Source of the DNA: Candidatus Phycosocius spiralis
GTDB taxonomy: Bacteria; Pseudomonadota; Alphaproteobacteria; Caulobacterales; Aquidulcibacteraceae
Reading direction: 5' to 3'
Assembly: GCF_030158815.1 (NCBI RefSeq)
Contig: NZ_BPFZ01000001.1
Coordinates: 62,001-126,000 of the forward strand
DNA: 64,000 nucleotides
This document shows, one piece after another, positions 44,607 through 52,740 of the stretch (the stretch's first letter is position 1; every line of letters starts with the position of its first letter). A model generated the notes under the pieces. It was not told the DNA's origin. It saw nothing but the letters and a program-made list of their open reading frames with translations, and made no database searches. A program made the position numbers and the translations under genes.

Positions 44607-46028
44607 ATGAAACAGACAGACGTTAAGCTAACCAAACGTGAAGCCATCCTGTTGGCGAGCGCTTCGCTGGTGCCGCTGGTTGCCTCCACCGTTGAAGCCC
44701 ACAACAAGGCCACACTGACGCCAGAAGTCGCGCGCTCTCTCGCTCAGGAAGCCTGGCTGTTTGGTGTACCACTGGTCTACATTGCGACCCAAGTCGATGT
44801 CCTGACTCATGTTTTGAAACCGGAAGGGTCGGCCGCACCGATCAACCAATTTGTGCATTATCGGGAGTTTCCAGATCCTACAAACAGACTGGTTGTCGGC
44901 TTCAATGTCGACACACTTTATTCGCTGGCGTCACTGGACTTGTCGCAGGAGCCAATCGTGTTGACCGTGCCTAACATGGGCACCAGGTACTGGGTGATGC
45001 AGTTGGTCGATGGATGGAACAACGTTTCCCATGCTCCGGGCTCGCGCACGGTTGGCGGTAAAGGCGGAGATTTCGCCATCGTCGGACCGGACTGGCAAGG
45101 CACCCTTCCCCCGGGTTTGACCGAGTTACGCATGCCCACCAGTATCGCAATGGTAGGCGGCCGCACCTACACGGCAGACAAGGACGATTATTCTGCGGTG
45201 CATGTGTTGCAAGATAAGTACAAGCTGATACCGCTTCATGCGTGGGGCAAGCCCTATGCACCGCCGGATGATGTGCCCCTCAAGTCGGGCGTTGACAGCA
45301 AGACCCCTGTTCCGGAACAAGTCCTGGGCATGACGTCTGTCGCGTTTTTTGGGCGCCTGAACGCTTTATTAGTCGACAACCCACCCGAACCGGCAGATCC
45401 AACATTTATGGCGCGCATCGCCCAACTCGGCATAACGCCGGGGGCTGCATTCAGCACGGCCGAGTTCAGCCCCGAAGTCCTCAAGGCCATCGAGGAAGGC
45501 GTTGCGGCTGGCGTGAAGCAGATGCGCGAAACGGTACCCGGCAAGAAGGTGAACGGTTGGGTCATCACCCTCGACATGGGGCGTTACGGCACCAATTACC
45601 CATATCGGGCATATTGGACCTTCTTCGGGGTGGGCGGCAATTTGGCCGAGGATGCAGTCTATCCGCTTGCGCAGACAGACGGCGATGGTGTACCGCTGGA
45701 CGGTGCCAACAAATACATCCTGCATTTCGCCAAATCCGAAATCCCGCCCGTCAACGCATTCTGGTCGGTCACGATGTACGATATCGACGGCTACCTCGTG
45801 GCGAACCCGATCAACCGCAATGCGCTTGGCGATCGCAGCGCGATGACGTTTGGCAGCGACGGGTCACTGTCCATCTATGTCCAAAACGAATCTCCAGGTC
45901 CTGATAAGGAGGCAAATTGGCTTCCGGCTCCCGGTTCCGGCAAGTTCAAACTGGCATTGCGTCTTTACGCGCCAAGGAAAGAAGTCATGGATGGCAAGTG
46001 GGCTCCGCCGCCTGTCATGCGCGTTTAG
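44607..46028 (+). CDS. Exported DUF1254/DUF1214 protein
   Basis: A 473-residue protein with a short signal-like N-terminus (AILLASASLVPLVASTVEA), an N-terminal DUF1254 domain (AQEAWLFGVPLVYIATQVDV, RLVVGFNVDTLYSLASLDLS, YWVMQLVDGWNNV) and a C-terminal DUF1214 domain (LHFAKSEIPPVNAFWSVTMY, LSIYVQNESPG). Function unknown. It is about 170 bases after the DUF1214 gene, with a tiny open frame MTNELQNEFGELVL (44543-44587) between them that may be a remnant or leader. The same GC-rich composition indicates they arrived together. Confidence 0.85.
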   Translation: MKQTDVKLTKREAILLASASLVPLVASTVEAHNKATLTPEVARSLAQEAWLFGVPLVYIATQVDVLTHVLKPEGSAAPINQFVHYREFPDPTNRLVVGFNVDTLYSLASLDLSQEPIVLTVPNMGTRYWVMQLVDGWNNVSHAPGSRTVGGKGGDFAIVGPDWQGTLPPGLTELRMPTSIAMVGGRTYTADKDDYSAVHVLQDKYKLIPLHAWGKPYAPPDDVPLKSGVDSKTPVPEQVLGMTSVAFFGRLNALLVDNPPEPADPTFMARIAQLGITPGAAFSTAEFSPEVLKAIEEGVAAGVKQMRETVPGKKVNGWVITLDMGRYGTNYPYRAYWTFFGVGGNLAEDAVYPLAQTDGDGVPLDGANKYILHFAKSEIPPVNAFWSVTMYDIDGYLVANPINRNALGDRSAMTFGSDGSLSIYVQNESPGPDKEANWLPAPGSGKFKLALRLYAPRKEVMDGKWAPPPVMRV

Positions 46029-46058
46029 CCCATCCTGTTTGATGTGCCCCACCGTTGC

Positions 46059-46160
46059 TCACTCAGCTGAGGTTAGCCCCGCTATCCATTCTGGGCCGGT
46101 GTCAGCGCAGTACAGGATGATTTCAGTGACGCGATAGCGGAAACTGCTTAGGTAGATCAT
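46059..46160 (-). CDS. Possible 33-residue small protein
   Basis: An open frame starting MIYLSSFRYRVTEIILYCAD with GAAAGGA upstream of its ATG. Together with the next micro-ORF it may be a small prophage- or plasmid-type gene pair. No family is recognised. Confidence 0.3.
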   Translation of the reverse strand: MIYLSSFRYRVTEIILYCADTGPEWIAGLTSAE

Positions 46161-46178
46161 GGGATGTCCTTTCGAGGA

Positions 46179-46274
46179 TCAAAGGCAGATGATGAAGTGA
46201 AAGCAGACCAGCATCGCCATGCCCCAGAACAGTGGCTTGCGGCGGACGTGGTGGAAGCGGTCAGCCTTGCGCAT
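46179..46274 (-). CDS. Possible 31-residue membrane micro-protein
   Basis: Starts MRKADRFHHVRRKPLFWGMA and ends in one hydrophobic segment (MLVCFHFIICL), with a strong AAGGAAG site seven bases before the ATG. The basic N-terminus plus single helix is a plausible small membrane protein. It reads in the same direction as the 33-residue frame 18 bases further on. Confidence 0.35.
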   Translation of the reverse strand: MRKADRFHHVRRKPLFWGMAMLVCFHFIICL

Positions 46275-46283
46275 TGCTGTCTT

Positions 46284-46393
46284 CCTTGACCTTGGAGGCG
46301 CTGGAACGGATGAAAGAGATCGGGACGCCTATTGACGATGTTGTGTTGCATTCCCTTCGCCATACCTGGGGGCATCGCAGAATCTGGTCGTAA
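46284..46393 (+). pseudogene. Tyrosine recombinase fragment (possible)
   Basis: A short frame reading LTLEALERMKEIGTP and IDDVVLHSLRHTWGHRR. HSLRHT is the box II signature (H-x-L-R-H-T) of tyrosine recombinases. Nothing else of an integrase is seen, so this would be a leftover of the element that brought in this region. Confidence 0.35.
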
Positions 46394-46474
46394 ACGTTCG
46401 CTAAGCTTGTCGCAAGGTTGACTGCATGGCGACTGGCACTTTCTGGCAGGCGGGAAAGGTTATACATGTAGCGC

Positions 46475-47185
46475 ATGTCGCGCTCCGAACGTCTCTTCGA
46501 TTTGTTACATGTGTTGCGCAGCCATCGCCGCCCCATCAGCGGGAAGAAGCTGGCAGATGAGATCGGCGTTAGCATCCGAACGCTTTACCGGGATATCGCC
46601 AGCCTTCAGGCCTTGGGAGCCGCAATCGAAGGAGAGGCAGGTGTCGGTTATGTCTTGAAGCCCGGATTTCTATTGCCGCCGCTCATGTTCACGCCGGAGG
46701 AGATCGAGGCGCTTGTACTCGGCTCGCGATGGGTCGCTGGTCGCACCGATGATCCGTTGCGCGATGCGGCGCGGAGCGCGCTGGCACGGATCGCAGCTGT
46801 ACTACCGGCCAATCTTCGCGACGAACTCGACACATCGGCGTTGCTGATCGGGCCAGGTGTGGAGGTTCCAACTGACGGCGTCGATCCGGAGTTGTTGCGC
46901 AGGGCAATTCGTACCGAACGCAAGTTGGCGCTGGTCTATCGTGATGGCAGCGGCGCGGCGTCGGAGCGCATCATCTGGCCATTCGCGCTCGCATTCTTTG
47001 ACAACGTACGGGTGTTGCTGGGTTGGTGCGAGCTGCGGCAAGGCTTTCGCCATTTTCGCAGCGACCGGATTGTCTCTGCTACGCCGATCGAAACGCGCTA
47101 TCCCAAGCATCGACAAGCTCTGCTGAAGGAATGGCGTGAGGCCGAAGGTATCATCGGAACGTCGAAACCTACTGCCGGAAACTGA
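46475..47185 (+). CDS. YafY-type HTH/WYL transcriptional regulator
   Basis: A 236-residue regulator with an N-terminal winged helix (RSERLFDLLHVLRSHRRPIS, then LADEIGVSIRTLYRDIASLQ) and a WYL ligand-sensing domain in the C-terminal half (ERKLALVYRDGSG, WPFALAFFDNVRVLLGWCEL, FRHFRSDRI). YafY-family genes often lie next to VOC or EVE genes and probably control them. The VOC gene follows 52 bases downstream on the same strand. Composition is GC-rich, like the rest of the island. Confidence 0.88.
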   Translation: MSRSERLFDLLHVLRSHRRPISGKKLADEIGVSIRTLYRDIASLQALGAAIEGEAGVGYVLKPGFLLPPLMFTPEEIEALVLGSRWVAGRTDDPLRDAARSALARIAAVLPANLRDELDTSALLIGPGVEVPTDGVDPELLRRAIRTERKLALVYRDGSGAASERIIWPFALAFFDNVRVLLGWCELRQGFRHFRSDRIVSATPIETRYPKHRQALLKEWREAEGIIGTSKPTAGN

Positions 47186-47237
47186 CAGCATGCCGGTGTA
47201 GTATCCGCTCAATCCATTTCTGGATTGGAGCATCTTC

Positions 47238-47612
47238 ATGACCGACACCAATACCATTTTCCTCTATGTCGCCGCCCCATTGGCAAGCGCGAGCTTCTAC
47301 ACTGATCTGTTTGGCATCGAGCCGGTCGATGCCAGCCCAACGTTCGCGCTATTCATTTTGCCCTCCGGACTGGCACTCGGCCTGTGGGAAAAGGAACGCG
47401 TGCAACCGGCACCGGCCGCCGGAGGGGGCGGAAGCGAGATCGGTTTCAAGGTGCAAGGCACCGCGGAGATCGACAGCACACATGCGGATTGGCAAGCCAA
47501 AGGCGCAACCATCGCATTTCCGCCGACCGATCTCGACTTCGGACGCAGCTTCGTCGCGCTCGATCCGGATGGACACCGGCTGCGCGTCTATACGGTCGCG
47601 GAGGAAATATGA
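47238..47612 (+). CDS. VOC (glyoxalase-like) family protein
   Basis: A 124-residue vicinal-oxygen-chelate fold protein. Visible segments are [20 protein letters not shown] and the family end [20 protein letters not shown] with a metal-ligand Asp/His pattern. The substrate is unknown; close relatives include drug-binding and dioxygenase-like proteins. It overlaps the EVE gene start as ATGA, so the two are translationally coupled. Confidence 0.86.
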   Translation: MTDTNTIFLYVAAPLASASFYTDLFGIEPVDASPTFALFILPSGLALGLWEKERVQPAPAAGGGGSEIGFKVQGTAEIDSTHADWQAKGATIAFPPTDLDFGRSFVALDPDGHRLRVYTVAEEI

Positions 47613-48130
47613 GCAACGCGGCGCGACACTGGATCGCCGTTGCTTCGGCCGAGCATGTTTTGCTCGGCCAAACGCTCGGCATCATGCAGGTCTGTCATGG
47701 TAAGGCGGCACCCCTCCGACGGATCACGCCCGGCGATCAGGTCATCTACTACTCGCCCGTGTCGCGTTTCGGCGGAAAGGATCGTCTCCAGGCGTTCACC
47801 GCGATCGGCACAGTCATCGACACAATGCCTTATCAGGTCGAGATAACACCAGGATTCAAGCCTTGGCGGCGCAAGGTGCAATGGCATGCCGCACATGCAA
47901 CTCCGATCAGGCCGTTGATCGGCCGGCTCGCATTCACCGCGAAGGGGACGAACTGGGGATATCGGTTCCGGTTCGGCCTATTTGATATCACCGGCGAGGA
48001 TGCTGCGCTGATCGCCACGGCGATGTTGGCAGACGTCACGGGATCTACGCCACTTTCGCGTCAGGAGCTTGTCGCCGTCGAGCCTGATCTCCCCCTTTGG
48101 CGTGACGTGTCGGCAGAGGGTCTGTCGTAA
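47609..48130 (+). CDS. EVE-domain protein with replaced C-terminus
   Basis: A 173-residue protein with an EVE domain, a PUA-like fold that binds modified nucleobases. [39 protein letters not shown] and [20 protein letters not shown] match the family. After about residue 140 ([10 protein letters not shown]) the coding sequence is antisense to a Tn3-type resolvase remnant, so the last 25 or so residues are not native. GAGGAAAT precedes the ATG, which overlaps the VOC stop. Confidence 0.85.
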   Translation: MSNAARHWIAVASAEHVLLGQTLGIMQVCHGKAAPLRRITPGDQVIYYSPVSRFGGKDRLQAFTAIGTVIDTMPYQVEITPGFKPWRRKVQWHAAHATPIRPLIGRLAFTAKGTNWGYRFRFGLFDITGEDAALIATAMLADVTGSTPLSRQELVAVEPDLPLWRDVSAEGLS

Positions 48131-48256
48131 AAGGCCGAGTTTGGCGCATAGTTCGGCGACTATCGTCTCTGGTTTGCCCATCGCCGCCTGGGAGAAGCGC
48201 AGTTTGGCGGGCGTCATCTTGAACGGACGCCCGCCTTGTCGACCGCGTGCCCGCAC
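48053..48256 (-). pseudogene. Tn3-type serine resolvase, C-terminal remnant
   Basis: Reads ARGRQGGRPFKMTPAKLRFS, then [20 protein letters not shown] and [20 protein letters not shown] ending LLTRK. This is the C-terminal DNA-binding part of Tn3-family resolvases (GRKGGRPFKMT...LYRHVSPTGELRPDG). The catalytic N-terminal domain is absent. At its 3' end it runs into the EVE gene on the other strand. Confidence 0.8.
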
Positions 48257-48344
48257 TTATCCCAAGCCTGCGCGGTGCACTCGAACTCGGCGAGGCCGAC
48301 GAAAATCGCGAAGATCAGTCAGCCGTTGGTGGTGGCCTGCCAAC

Positions 48345-49371
48345 CGGATCGGCTTCGACGTACAGCTTTGCTATTTGCGCCAGCGACTGGCCTTGGGGGC
48401 GATCTGGTTCGAAGGTAGCCGGGCCTATAGAACCTTGAGCGATTGACTTCTCCCCAAGCCCGCCTTCGAGGAGATGCTGGCCGAGCGGACTGTTCCGGTT
48501 GCGGATGATGTTTCGTTCGCACCCTGGCTTGGTGAACGGCGGCAAAGGCTCAATGCCCGCGTGGCCGAGGTGAACCAGAAAGCGGTGAGCGGCCCACGTC
48601 ATCGACGGCCTGCTCGACTACAAGAGCCAACTTGACATCGATTAACATGCAACCGACTCCGCAGGCGCTGTCGATCATGTGTTCGGGTAGTGCCTTCTGA
48701 TTGGATTTTTGTTCGCGCCGCGCATTCGTGATCTCAGCTAGAGACAACTCAACACCCTGATGCCTGCGGCTGTATATGCTCCTCTGGAGTAACTGATCGG
48801 CAGCTCCATCAATGTGAAAGCCATTGAGGACGACTGGAAAGAGGATTTGCATCTGGCGGCTTCGATCCGCACCGGGACGGTCAACGCCTTAGTCATACTG
48901 AAGAAGCTGGCAGGGTATTCCCAGCAAAATTCCCTATCACCGGCTTTGCAGGAAATCGGGCGGATCGAGCGGTCGTTGTTCATGCTGGACTGGCTTGACG
49001 ACATTGATCTGCGCCGCCGCACCAACGCCAATCTTAACAAGGGTGAAGCCCGAAACGCCCTAGCCCGCGCCGTTATCTTTAACCGGCTCGACGAACTGCG
49101 CGATTAAACATTTGAAAATCAGCGTCACCGGACCTCGGGCCTCAATCAAGTATCCGCGGGGATCCTCCTGTAGAATAGGGTCTATCTTGGCCGGGCCGCC
49201 GAACATCTCCGGTATCAGGGCCGTGACATTGACGATAAGCTGGTCAACCACGCCGCACAACTTGGCTGAGAGCACATCGGCCTGACAGGCGACTATCTCT
49301 GGAGCGACATGAAATTGCCGGAGGACGGTTTTCGTTCGCTAGGTACGAAATCCCGTCATTTTGAGGCTTAG
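48345..49371 (+). pseudogene. Tn3-family transposase TnpA, deleted and nonsense-ridden
   Basis: Three parts can be followed. First, LRQRLALGAIWFEGSRAYRT, a TGA in place of Tyr, then LLPKPAFEEMLAERTVPVAD. Second, after a large deletion, HVIDGLLDYKSQLDI and LFAPRIRDLS with stops. Third, INVKAIEDDWKEDLHLAASI, LSPALQEIGRIERSLFMLDW, LNKGEARNALARAVIFNRLD, a TAA, then FENQRHRTSGLN and GLTGDYLW-like pieces to 49371. The best open part is 48814-49107. Much of the central catalytic region is missing. Confidence 0.82.
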
Positions 49372-49475
49372 CGTGCGTTTACGAACAGACTCTGCGATGC
49401 CACCAATACGGTGTTATAGGTAACTGGATAGTCACAGTCTGATCTAGTAAGTGCTTTGTTTTTATATGAAAATAA

Positions 49476-49565
49476 TGGCGGACAGGGTGGGATTCGAACC
49501 CACGGTAGACTTTCACCTACGGCGGTTTTCAAGACCGCTGCCTTAAACCACTCGGCCACCTGTCC
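49476..49565 (-). tRNA. tRNA-Ser (TGA)
   Basis: A 90-base class II tRNA. The acceptor GGACAGG pairs with CCTGTCC, the anticodon arm GCGGT-CTTGAAA-ACCGC gives anticodon TGA, a long variable arm is present, and GCCA ends the gene. Its 3' end faces the GC-rich accessory region, the usual orientation for island integration. Confidence 0.96.
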
Positions 49566-49754
49566 GCATTTTGAAATGTCCAGTCGAAATCGAGCACGAA
49601 ATCGGGTGAGAAAATCGGAAATTAGATAAAAGTTGATCTAAAATCCAAGCATTCATTTCAAACTTTGCTTCTAAAGTGCATTAGGTCTTCGGATCAACTG
49701 GCGTACGACAAGAGTCTGCAAAAACTACTGCATTGAACTCAGGTGGGACAAAGC

Positions 49755-50855
49755 ATGATTCAGAATATGGTGATCAAACCCTTTGAAGCTCCGATTGTGC
49801 GTAGGCATAAAGAAAGATCAGGTTTAGGTATTATGCGAAGTTTTGCTGGTCTTGTGTTGTTTTTTTCTGGTGTATGTAACCAGCCTGTGCTGGCGGCATC
49901 GCAAGAACGCGCCACCTTGTCTAACACCATGGCCAACGTAGTTAATAACGAAGCTGCCTCACCTGATCGTACGTCTCTGATTGCCCGACGTCCTAGTACC
50001 AAATCAACATCCTTCAGCACACAGTCCGCCGCGAAAGCGGGAATGGGCATTGTAGACAATCCAAGCCTACATCCACACTCGCCGATCACCATTGCTGCCT
50101 CTGAGCCTCCTCTAGCCCCATCTGTACGGCCAATGGATGTCCAGGATTTTCAAAAAATCGGTGCGCCTTATCAGGCCAATGGTACTTGGTATATTCCCGC
50201 CCATGAGCCCGATTATAATGAGATTGGGACTGCTTCATGGTATGGTCGTGATTTTCACGGCCGAACAACTGCCAATGGGGAAGTGTTTGATATGAATGTT
50301 GTCTCCGCTGCCCATCCAACATTACCAATCCCCAGTCTTGTTGAAGTCACCAATCTGGCCAATGGACGATCCATGATTGTGCGGGTCAATGATCGTGGTC
50401 CGTTTGTTGGCAATCGGTTGATAGATCTATCTGCCCGCGGTGCTTATTTATTGGGGTTCCAAGATCAAGGCTCAACCCAAGTGCGGGTGCGTTACGTTGG
50501 CCCAGCCGATCCAAAACCGCTGGTTAGTCTTGCCACACTGTCGCCAGCCAGCGAGGAGAAAAAATCATCTAAACCCATGGCACTTGGAGAAGTCACTCAA
50601 GCAACCAACCGGGCATCTCGAGCTCTATATGTGCAAGCAGGGGCCTTTTTAAGTCGCTCTAATGCGCAGCGCGCGCTCAGCCAACTGGGCGGTATAGGGT
50701 CAGCAAGTATTGTAAAGAGCCAAAATAAAGATGGCATCACCTTGTATAGGCTGGTGATTGGACCAGTAATGAACCCTGAAGAAGCTCGTCAAACAGCCCA
50801 GACAATCTCAACTTTTGGCTTAGGTGGTGCCCATGTGATGGCTTCAATCGATTAG
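49755..50855 (+). CDS. rlpA: RlpA-like lytic transglycosylase with SPOR domain
   Basis: An exported septal protein. A signal segment (SFAGLVLFFSGVCNQPVLA) follows an N-terminal extension of about 30 residues. The central double-psi beta-barrel has GTASWYGRDFHGRTTANGEV and IVRVNDRGPFVGNRLIDLS, including the Glu and Asp that correspond to the catalytic pair of Pseudomonas RlpA. The last 75 residues form a SPOR domain (ALYVQAGAFLSRSNAQRAL, LYRLVIGPV), which binds denuded septal peptidoglycan. ATG 49755 with AGGTGGG upstream is preferred over GTG 49743. ATG 49833 would give a conventional signal peptide. Confidence 0.9.
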   Translation: MIQNMVIKPFEAPIVRRHKERSGLGIMRSFAGLVLFFSGVCNQPVLAASQERATLSNTMANVVNNEAASPDRTSLIARRPSTKSTSFSTQSAAKAGMGIVDNPSLHPHSPITIAASEPPLAPSVRPMDVQDFQKIGAPYQANGTWYIPAHEPDYNEIGTASWYGRDFHGRTTANGEVFDMNVVSAAHPTLPIPSLVEVTNLANGRSMIVRVNDRGPFVGNRLIDLSARGAYLLGFQDQGSTQVRVRYVGPADPKPLVSLATLSPASEEKKSSKPMALGEVTQATNRASRALYVQAGAFLSRSNAQRALSQLGGIGSASIVKSQNKDGITLYRLVIGPVMNPEEARQTAQTISTFGLGGAHVMASID

Positions 50856-51046
50856 AGGTCTCACAGAGAAGTAGGTTCACATTGTGCAAGCCGTGCCTTC
50901 GATCCTTAGAGTGTTCTCGGCATATGGCTGGTTACATCATTGTTATCCCAATACATACGGACCAGATATATGGGTTCCCTTTAGACCTCGCCGAAACTTG
51001 CCTGCCGCCAGCCGATACTCTAACTGGAACATAAAGGGCTCATCCA

Positions 51047-51679
51047 ATGCAGGCTGGAAGGTTTATCACGTTAGAGGGGGGTGAGGGGGCAGGTAAAACC
51101 ACCCTTTTGACCACCCTCCAATCCAAACTGTTGGCTAAAGGCTATGAAGTGGTGGTGACGCGTGAACCCGGTGGAACCCCAGGGGCTGAGGCTATTCGTA
51201 ATCTGTTGGTGACAGGCTCTGCCGAACGATGGTCAGCTTTGTCTGAATTGTGTCTGTTTTTTGCAGCACGCGAGGATCATTTAAACCGCTTGATCCGGCC
51301 TGCTTTAGCCCGAGGGGCATTTGTCTTATGTGACCGATTTACAGATTCTACTAGGGTCTACCAAGGCCAAGCGGGTGGGGCAGGGCTTGAAGCCGTTGAA
51401 CTCTTAGATCGTTTGATTGTTGGTCACACCCAACCCGATTTGACCATGATTTTGGATCTTGATCCTGCCATCGGACTTAAACGTGCAGCCGCGAGACATG
51501 GCAATGAAGATCGCTTTGAAAGCAAGACCTTAGACTTTCATAATGCTCTACGGACCGCCTATCTTGGACTGGCTAATCACTTTCCTACTCGTTGTGTCGT
51601 GTTAGATGCGCAAACCAAGCCCGAGGCGTTGGGGCATGTTGCATGGGAATTGCTCACCAAAAGATTTGTGTTGGCATGA
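51047..51679 (+). CDS. tmk: Thymidylate kinase
   Basis: Phosphorylates dTMP to dTDP. P-loop: FITLEGGEGAGKTTLLTTLQ. The DR(Y/H) region is FVLCDRFTDSTRVYQGQAGG, and TREPGGTPGAEAIRNLL is also present. Its 210 residues are a normal length. The ATG overlaps the holB start at its 3' end (ATGA), giving the conserved tmk-holB pair. The metG gene usually found after holB in related genomes is missing here. Confidence 0.95.
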   Translation: MQAGRFITLEGGEGAGKTTLLTTLQSKLLAKGYEVVVTREPGGTPGAEAIRNLLVTGSAERWSALSELCLFFAAREDHLNRLIRPALARGAFVLCDRFTDSTRVYQGQAGGAGLEAVELLDRLIVGHTQPDLTMILDLDPAIGLKRAAARHGNEDRFESKTLDFHNALRTAYLGLANHFPTRCVVLDAQTKPEALGHVAWELLTKRFVLA

Positions 51680-52731
51680 CCCAGGATATTCAATTGCCTG
51701 ACCAAGAGACTGGATCACAGCATCCACGAGCAGTTTTTGACCTTTTTGGACATGCACATGCTGAAAATGAACTTGCCTCCAGTCTTCAAAACGGCAGATC
51801 GCACCACGCGTGGCTGATCACGGGGCCAAAAGGGGTTGGCAAAGCGACTTTGGCCTATCGGTTTGCCCGTCGTCTCTTGGGCGCTAAACCTGCTTCGGGC
51901 AGTCCCTTAGCAAGCGACCGCGATGATCCTTGTGTGCGTAAAATAGCGCAAGGGTCCCACTCAGATTTGCGAACGGCAACCCGTTTTGATCCTGAGAAGC
52001 ACGAGATCAAGCGCGATGTCAGTGTCGCCGCCATTCGTGAGTTGACCGCGTTTTTCACCATGACGGCAGATGGCGCAAACGGTGCACGGGTTGGTATTGT
52101 GGATTGCGCCGATGATATGAGCGTCAGCGCGGCCAACGCACTCCTTAAAACGCTCGAAGAGCCGCCACCGGGTGCAACAATAATCCTGATCGCCCATGCC
52201 CCTGGGCGTTTGCTACCGACTTTGAGGTCGAGGTGTCGGCGTTTGGATTTGTTGCCATTATCAGATCAAGAGATGGCAATGGCGTTGCCGAGCATGGATG
52301 CAACGACATTGGCACTGAGCGGAGGTAGACTTGGCCGGGCTTATGCTTTGGTTCATGTGCAGGGGGCCAAGCTTTATCGTCTGTTGACACGCCATTTAGC
52401 AGGCTTGCCCCGTGCCCCCTTAGACGAAGCTTTGGCATTGGCTGATACGACTGGTGATGCTGATACCTTCCATGCTGTTTTTGATATGTTGGAAGACTGG
52501 CTCGCCCGCGCTGGCCGAGCTGGGCTTGGATTATCCATCCGTGAAGTGGAGCCAGGTGAGAGTGCTGTTTTGGCCCGTCTGGCCGCCAATGCTGGCCAAG
52601 ATAGCTGTGCACGCGCTTGGAGCAAGGTTCGAGATGTTCGGTTACGCGTCGAATCCTTAAATTTGGATCGCAGCCTAGCCACGCTTGATGTTTTACGCAC
52701 CATTCGTGAAGACCTGTCTCCAATCCACTAA
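51676..52731 (+). CDS. holB: DNA polymerase III subunit delta'
   Basis: The delta' subunit of the clamp loader. The 351-residue product has an AAA+ fold: HHAWLITGPKGVGKATLAYR, VSVAAIRELTAFFTM, GIVDCADDMSVSAANALLKT, LEEPPPGATIILIAHAPGRL and LPTLRSRCRRLDL with the SRC arginine finger motif. ATG 51676 overlaps the tmk stop. A longer in-frame start at 51592 would run through tmk and is not needed. Confidence 0.93.
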   Translation: MTQDIQLPDQETGSQHPRAVFDLFGHAHAENELASSLQNGRSHHAWLITGPKGVGKATLAYRFARRLLGAKPASGSPLASDRDDPCVRKIAQGSHSDLRTATRFDPEKHEIKRDVSVAAIRELTAFFTMTADGANGARVGIVDCADDMSVSAANALLKTLEEPPPGATIILIAHAPGRLLPTLRSRCRRLDLLPLSDQEMAMALPSMDATTLALSGGRLGRAYALVHVQGAKLYRLLTRHLAGLPRAPLDEALALADTTGDADTFHAVFDMLEDWLARAGRAGLGLSIREVEPGESAVLARLAANAGQDSCARAWSKVRDVRLRVESLNLDRSLATLDVLRTIREDLSPIH

Positions 52732-52740
52732 AGAGCTCGC

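Larger units (their letters stand above)
48053..49376. mobile_element. Remnant of a Tn3-family transposon
   Basis: It holds the 3' end of a serine resolvase (minus strand) and two blocks of a tnpA gene (plus strand) in the divergent layout of Tn3 elements. CTTAGCGTGC at 49367-49376 equals the inner ten bases of the Tn3 terminal repeat in the correct orientation, right after the tnpA end. The outer part of the repeat is not recognisable. The element is dead. Confidence 0.8.

Noticed and set aside
47384-47608. Long upstream extension of the EVE frame through the VOC gene
   Set aside because: The EVE gene has a clear start at 47609 with GAGGAAAT and the ATGA overlap; the extension is a second-frame reading of the VOC gene.
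50884-51084. 66-residue open frame before tmk
   Set aside because: No homology, and it overlaps the tmk start; it does not resemble dacF, which might have been expected here.
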